From Leucocoprinus leucothites (taxonomy: Eukaryota; Basidiomycota; Agaricomycetes; Agaricales; Agaricaceae): a stretch of DNA of 64,000 nucleotides. Positions 58,956 to 64,000 of the stretch are shown here, piece after piece. Numbering within the stretch: the stretch's first letter is position 1; each line of letters starts with the position of its first letter. Made by a program: the position numbers and the translations under genes. The notes below the pieces were generated by a model. It saw nothing but the letters and a program-made list of their open reading frames with translations, did not search any database and was not told where the DNA came from. The stretch lies in contig JAACJO010000003.1 in the NCBI GenBank assembly GCA_013368445.1, positions 1,984,001 to 2,048,000 on the forward strand. Reading direction: 5' to 3'.

Positions 58956-61900
58956 TCACAGAATGGTCGAGTCCGAAGTCCGGCTCTTCAAGCTACCATC
59001 ATCCCCCTTCGACGATACTCCACTCTTCCGCCTCCGACTTCCCGTCCCAGCTTGGACATGCTGAAGTCCAAGACTCATAGCCCTTTGTCCGCCTTGCCGG
59101 GACCCCTGAACGCTCTCCCAAGCTGTATTGCTGCTACTTGTAGCAGATGCCTCTTCGGGAGCAAGGCTGCTCGCCTTAGTTCCCTTAGACGCTGACGATG
59201 TCGATGTGGAGCTGGAACCTAGCCCGCCTACTGCCCAGCCAACTTGAAAGCCACATTTGATGCTCCATAACCATGCGAGAGCGAATACAGGGGTGCTTAT
59301 AAGCACATTTAGCACTGGGTATATGTCTGGGTATCGTGCTGGTGGGTTTACAATCATTTCGAAGAGGTGAAGAGTGACAGCGGCAGCGTATGCACCCTAC
59401 ATGTGACCCCATAGTTAGTTGATCACGTCGAGTGTTCAGTCACGAAATTAGATACTCACCAAGGACAGCAGCTGCACAAGAGTACCAGAGGGTAAACGTA
59501 ATGGGTTGTATCCGATGAGTTTGTTCCATAGCAGCAGGAGGGTGAAGTATTGCAGCGATAGCCCATCCTTTTTGAGCAGCGGCCACATGCTATGTAGGGA
59601 ACATTAGCACTTGAGAGGAGCTTGTATTCTAATTCCGAGGTACACACCTGAAGACACCGATGTTGTTAACTAGCACTCCCCAAGCAAAAGCCGACGAGTC
59701 CACAGGGGCACCAGACAGTAGCAATGTCATCGGCAACAAGGGCACAAGAATAGTCTTCTCATGCACCTGGAATGAAAACAAAAAGAACGAGAATGACGAG
59801 GTCAAGAGAGCGTAAGGTAACAGAGGTAAGAACGGTGCTTGTGTCTCCGTGTCTTGATCTTCACCCGAATCTACACCAGAAGGGTTAGACTTGGAAAGTG
59901 GCAAGCGTACTTTCCACCCGGCATTCAACATAGATCCGACACTCGACAAAAAGCCGAGTGCAGTCAACCCGGTTGATAATTTCATGAGGACATTCCGTCC
60001 CAGTCGCTCACGCCATTTGAGAACGATGTTACTTGCGCACCAAAAGTTGGCAACTTTGTCCTCGAATAGACCACGATTGAATGGAAAGATCCTCATGATG
60101 GGATCCATGATAGACTTGATAGAAGGGGCGAAGGGTGGGAAGTAAAAAGGGAGGAAGAGGAGGAGGAGGCTTAAAATGGTCGTAACTCCAAGGCGCGTGA
60201 AGTGTTTTAGGCTAAGGGGTGGACATGAGAGTCATCATACAATCGAATATACAAGGAACACACCCAGGGCCTGGTACACCAAGATACAAACACTTTGCCA
60301 ATAAATAAGAACCAATGGCAGGTGCATAGTACAATGCCATTTGCTTGAATCCGAGACTGAGAACAAAGAACACGGCACCGATAAGATCATGACCAGTGGC
60401 AAAGAAATTCATCGCCAGGAGCGTAAAGCCTACAATATAATCCATAACTCATTAGAAGCGTAACCCCAGGCGGCATGAAACCTACGCACCGAGCATTACA
60501 GAATTATATTGAAAGTGTCCAAAATCAATTAACAGAAGCGCGGGTTGAAAGAGGAGCATCAACAAAGCGAGTTCCTTCATTATTGAGGTTAGTGCAAATA
60601 GTTGGAAGACCAAGCTGGGGGTGCTCACCTGTGTTCGGCCGGAGCGATTTCCCTGCCATATTTTCACAAACATCACCAGTGCAGGGACATAAACCAATAT
60701 ATCCCACACGACAACTGTAGCCCTCATAAAGACCTTACTTGCCTCAGTTTCAATACCCCTCGACTTATCCAGTGCAACCCATGTTGGATTTATCCAGTGC
60801 GCTCTAGAACCAAAATTCCGATGTTAGAATGAGAGGAGAGAGAATTGCGAGAGAAACGTACGCAACCCCACATATCCAAGAAACATATGCCGTCAGGGGT
60901 GGATAATCTAGCCCCCAATATTGCAAGTCGTATTTATACCATCGGCGGAACGGCAAATGCAGTGTCAATTCCATCCAATGCCGCTGCGCCTCATAATCTC
61001 CAAACAACGGTGGCGTTCCATGGCCTAAGTTGTTTCAAGGCAAACATCATTAGCCCCCTAGTGAGTTGGATGGAGAGAGAGTACAAGACATACCGGAGTA
61101 AGGTCCCAGCCCGATGCAAAACTTGAGCAAAGTTGACAAAAGTACGAGTAAAGGTAGAGTCCAAGCTTTGATTCCTCGTTTATGCATCCACCTGATCCAC
61201 ACTTTCCCCATCCCATCGTCTACCCGAACGGCCTCCTGACCATGTCGAGGATGAACGTTAACACGTAAGTGTTGTCTCGGATGCGTGAGGGACGAGGACC
61301 GCGCTCCAGACGGGAGACCAAGACCTCCCTCTCGTTCCTTACTTTGATGCTGCTGATTCTGGTGTAAAGTACTAAATGATTGGCTTGTGATTCGACGATG
61401 TGGAGTCGGACCGCCTTGTGCGCTGGGATTACTTGCAAGACTCGAGCTCACGCCTAATTCCTGTTGCCCAAAGAATCTGGTTGTTCCGGCTGGGGCAGTT
61501 GTTGGCACTGAGAAGTTGACAGAGTTGGGTTCACGGAAGAAAGAAGGGGAGCGCGCGCGCGCAGGTGAGTGTTGATGGTGAACGGAATGTAATGTTGAAG
61601 ACGGTGAGATCGGTGAGATGAGAGGAGACTCGGGTGGCAATGAATTTCCACGCGAATACGAGGTTGGCTGAGGGAAGGGTTGATATTCTGAAGGTTCAGC
61701 TTCTTTCTCAGTTTCTTCTTGTCCTGTGAGCCAGAATGAACTTGCAGAATTGTCGATGAGGTGTCTCCTGGGCACGGGCGCGAGGATGTCGATTTTCTTT
61801 CTATGTGTGTCCACATCCACAACATTGATACGTCAACATGTATAGTAGCATTTCAATGGGATCTAATACTGACTGTGGCTGAGGCTGCTGTTGCGAGGAG

Positions 61901-62157
61901 CTCGATTTGGATTTGCCTGGAATCATTCGGTAGGGACCCGTATATCCGCCAGTAGCAGAAAGACCCGCCCCGGTACTACCAAGAAGTGCAGTAGGCGAGT
62001 CTGCGCGAGAGGTTGCCGGGCTGGGGTTACTGTAGACGGAACGTGGGTTCATGTAGTTGAGTGAGGTGGTACGCAAACGCTGGGAATTCGAGAATCCGCT
62101 GCCACTTGGCCGGCGCTGACGTTTGGAGGAAGTTGGAAGAGACGTGTGTACGTCCAT
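58956..62157 (-). CDS. ALG6: Dolichyl-P-Glc:Man9GlcNAc2-PP-dolichol alpha-1,3-glucosyltransferase
   Basis: Nine exons: 62157-61874, 61800-61094, 61024-60862, 60803-60629, 60574-60490, 60429-60264, 60211-59648, 59589-59460, 59396-58956; 904 aa with all phases closing. From about residue 290 it has the ALG6/ALG8 features: [24 protein letters not shown], then [17 protein letters not shown] and [16 protein letters not shown] (luminal acceptor-site loop), [19 protein letters not shown] and about ten membrane spans, including [18 protein letters not shown]. It adds the first glucose to the lipid-linked oligosaccharide in the ER lumen. [11 protein letters not shown] and the HFQYNSV motif favour ALG6 over ALG8. 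The N-terminal 290 residues are disordered and Ser/Pro/Gln-rich and are not found in yeast ALG6 (544 aa); the tail is also Ser-rich. Confidence 0.93.
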
Positions 62158-62374
62158 TAAGGTAAGTAGCAGACTTCAGAAATTATTTGCTTGTGTTAGT
62201 GTGTTTAGAGATTGACGTTGCAAGTTGGGTGCATGACATATGCCCGACCCGGTGTCCATTCCGGCTATCTACCCATCAAACTAGTCTACGTCTTCTCCTT
62301 CTAGCACCTTTTCTCCATCCTCAGAGAGCTTTACATTATTCTGGTGGCCTCGACGTCAGAAGGACAAAACATGC

Positions 62375-63058
62375 TCAGAAAGTTGAACTCACGGCATGTG
62401 CGGATGATTTCCCAATATACTTAGTATGATCTGAACAATCCGTAATTAGTTTTCCGGCTCGCTCACGAAAGCATGACGCCAAACGTACATCCATAAGCTA
62501 CAAGCTGTCCTTGAGCGTCTGTAAAGTCCGTCCTTGTATATGCCAACTGCTTCCCCATTCCCGTTAAGACGGTTTTCGCGTGAAGTACATCACCCGCTCT
62601 TCCAGCGGGACGGACGAAGGAAGTGCCGATGTCAGTAGAAACTCCCGTCATGTACTGTCCTTTAGAGGCGACGACTAAAGAGCCGAGGGTATCGGTTAAC
62701 GACAGGATGAGACCGCCATGAGCTGCAAGATGCAATCTTGAGATAATTACCGCAATCTACCACCATATCGAGAGGACTTACCAGTCTGTGAGATCAGAGA
62801 CGCTCAGTTAGTTCACAACACCTGGTTTAATGTGCACGACGTACTCCGACGCGATTTGCTGTATTTTGTGTGATCATTGCAGCAGTTTCACATACACAGA
62901 TGCTCAAATACTTACTATTAGATTGTTCAATTTTGAGTGAGGTTTCAACACACCCCGGAATGGCTTTATGGATTTGCAGCTATAACGTGGAGACCTTCTA
63001 AACAAGTGGATAACACCTCCACGAAGCACGCTCACACGAGGAAAACACTGAGCATCAT
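62375..63058 (-). CDS. Small hotdog-fold thioesterase (PaaI/ACOT13-like)
   Basis: Exons 63058-63036, 62979-62916, 62858-62822, 62722-62489 and 62430-62375; 137 aa. The core exon carries AHGGLILSLTDTLGSLVVAS and MTGVSTDIGTSFVRPAGRAGDVLHAKT, the PaaI-type hotdog pattern in which HGG binds the substrate thioester and an acidic residue on the following helix (D of LTDTLG) acts in hydrolysis. Family members cleave medium- or long-chain acyl-CoAs or aromatic CoA esters. The core exon is firm; the first two exons are tentative and another phase combination exists for the second. The gene ends in SSAHAVSSTF. It lies head-to-head with the TPR/F-box gene. Confidence 0.72.
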
Positions 63059-63456
63059 GACCTGCAGCAGAGATTGTCGTCTATAACCCCATTCTCATTG
63101 TCCACACCTCATGGTGCTGAGTAGATTGACGGACCTTTGTTGTCAAGGAAGCTCTTCCAAACCTAGTGAAAGGGCTGAGCTCTGCCATGTTTTGAGAGAT
63201 GAAGCTAAACATACTCTGCGGGTAAAACGTAGGCATGCGGCCATGATAGTGCTGAAGAGAAAGAAGGTGATAATTGAGGTAAAGGACGCCCGGCTGAGGC
63301 GGAAACCGGCAGGAAGAACAGTTGTGTCCGGACTCCCGAACCCCTATCGGTCTGTTGAATAGAGGTGCCTGGGAACTTTGATTCCTTTGACGATATTCAT
63401 GCTCGCTGAACACACTTCTTATCTGTCGTTCGTCATACTTACTCAACCAGAAAGGC
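63059..63456. promoter_or_regulatory. Divergent promoter between hotdog thioesterase and TPR/F-box genes
   Basis: The starts at 63058 (-) and 63457 (+) diverge across 398 nt. A 151-codon minus-strand frame (63081-63536) covers it and overlaps the next gene; it has no motif and is rejected. Confidence 0.45.
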
Positions 63457-64000
63457 ATGAACTGGAAGAGATCGTTCGAAGTGGGAGTAACTCTGTTCAA
63501 AGCGGGAAAATATTCCGAGGCTTTAGAAGAATTCAACCAAGTATGTTCTCATTTGATATTGCCTACTTCAAGTCTGAGTTCCTCTGACAGGCTGTTGCCA
63601 TTGGTGGTGAAAACCACTTCATCGTTTATGATACACGCGCAGCAGCTCATGAGGCTCTCAAGAATCCAAAAGCTGCCCTTCAAGACGCCAAAATGACCAT
63701 AAAACTCGCGCCTCAACGATGGCATGGGTACACACGTGCTGCCCGTCTCTTCCAGAAAACCCACAAGTTCGAAGCCTCACTCAAAATGATCGAACTTGCC
63801 CTCTCATATGTCAAGCCAGAAGATACAAAGCGACGCGAAGAACTGCTGAAATTGAAGGTCGAGGTCACCGAGCACCAGGAGGCGATTGCAGCTCGTGAGC
63901 GCAGGATGCGAAACCACATGCTCAAGTTACCCGTGGAGATCTACAATGAGATTTTTCAATATGTGATGGACGAGGACTATGCACAGATCATTACTCTGTT
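63457..64000 (+). CDS. TPR and F-box protein, 3' end outside the window
   Basis: Exon 63457-63540 splices to 63591 and stays open to the window end (164 aa visible). The start has tetratricopeptide helices (VTLFKAGKYSEALEEFNQA; NHFIVYDTRAAAHEAL; AALQDAKMTIKLAPQRWHGYTRAARLF; EASLKMIELALSY), then a charged helix and an F-box (LKLPVEIYNEIFQYVMDED). TPR followed by F-box is the layout of fission-yeast Pof3 and budding-yeast Dia2, SCF subunits with roles in genome stability. The usual C-terminal leucine-rich repeats would lie beyond base 64000. Confidence 0.85.

Noticed and set aside
63081..63536. 151-codon minus-strand frame
   Set aside because: It is antisense to the TPR/F-box gene start and spans a divergent promoter; no motif.

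Overview
The window is nuclear DNA of a filamentous basidiomycete, most likely a mushroom-forming agaricomycete. Genes are closely packed on both strands and split into 2-11 exons by introns of about 45-70 bp with GT/GC..AG ends. The gene content (THI4, Mid1, a CTK2-type cyclin, DHHC transferase, F-box families, wax-synthase-type MBOAT) is fungal. I found no rRNA, tRNA, CRISPR array, plasmid feature or intact transposon. All exon models below were joined by hand by matching reading frame, splice sites and family motifs.

Layout. 0.3-5.5 kb: a PDX1-like lipoyl-domain protein (-), an acyl-CoA thioesterase-like protein (-) and a DHHC palmitoyltransferase (+). 6.2-8.0 kb: F-box protein (-). 8.5-8.8 kb: a possible gene relic. 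10.2-20.7 kb: an alpha/beta-barrel protein (+), a wax-synthase-like MBOAT (-), a CTK2-type cyclin (-), Mid1 calcium channel subunit (-), an AidB-like acyl-CoA dehydrogenase (+) and a second F-box protein (-). 21.5-30.7 kb: Cdc37 (-) and a WD40-cyclophilin (+) share a short divergent promoter, followed by two unrecognised genes (-) and RIO1 kinase (+). 32.5-36.8 kb: dihydroxy-acid dehydratase (-) with three unusually long introns. 37.3-45.7 kb: two neighbouring septin-like GTPase genes (+). 46.2-50.9 kb: chorismate mutase (-) and THI4 (+). 51.4-56.5 kb: an intronless orphan (-), a seven-transmembrane protein (+) and the proteasome chaperone Nas2 (+). 56.8-63.1 kb: TAM41 (-), ALG6 (-) and a small hotdog thioesterase (-). 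At the right edge a TPR/F-box gene runs off the window.

Most of these are single-copy housekeeping genes: amino-acid synthesis (DHAD, chorismate mutase), protein folding and proteasome assembly (Cdc37, cyclophilin, Nas2), ribosome maturation (RIO1), N-glycosylation (ALG6), cardiolipin precursor synthesis (TAM41) and thiamine synthesis (THI4). They do not form a metabolic cluster.

The most interesting locus is 37.3-45.7 kb. Two septin-like GTPase genes lie in tandem and share intron positions. In the first, the reading frame runs on without a break from the GTPase domain through a Pro/His-rich linker into two complete Zn(II)2Cys6 DNA-binding clusters, giving a predicted GTPase-transcription-factor fusion of 1192 residues. 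Other points worth checking are a lipoyl domain that lacks its lipoyl lysine, GC-AG introns, a 24-nt microexon with an irregular junction, and the oversized DHAD introns.
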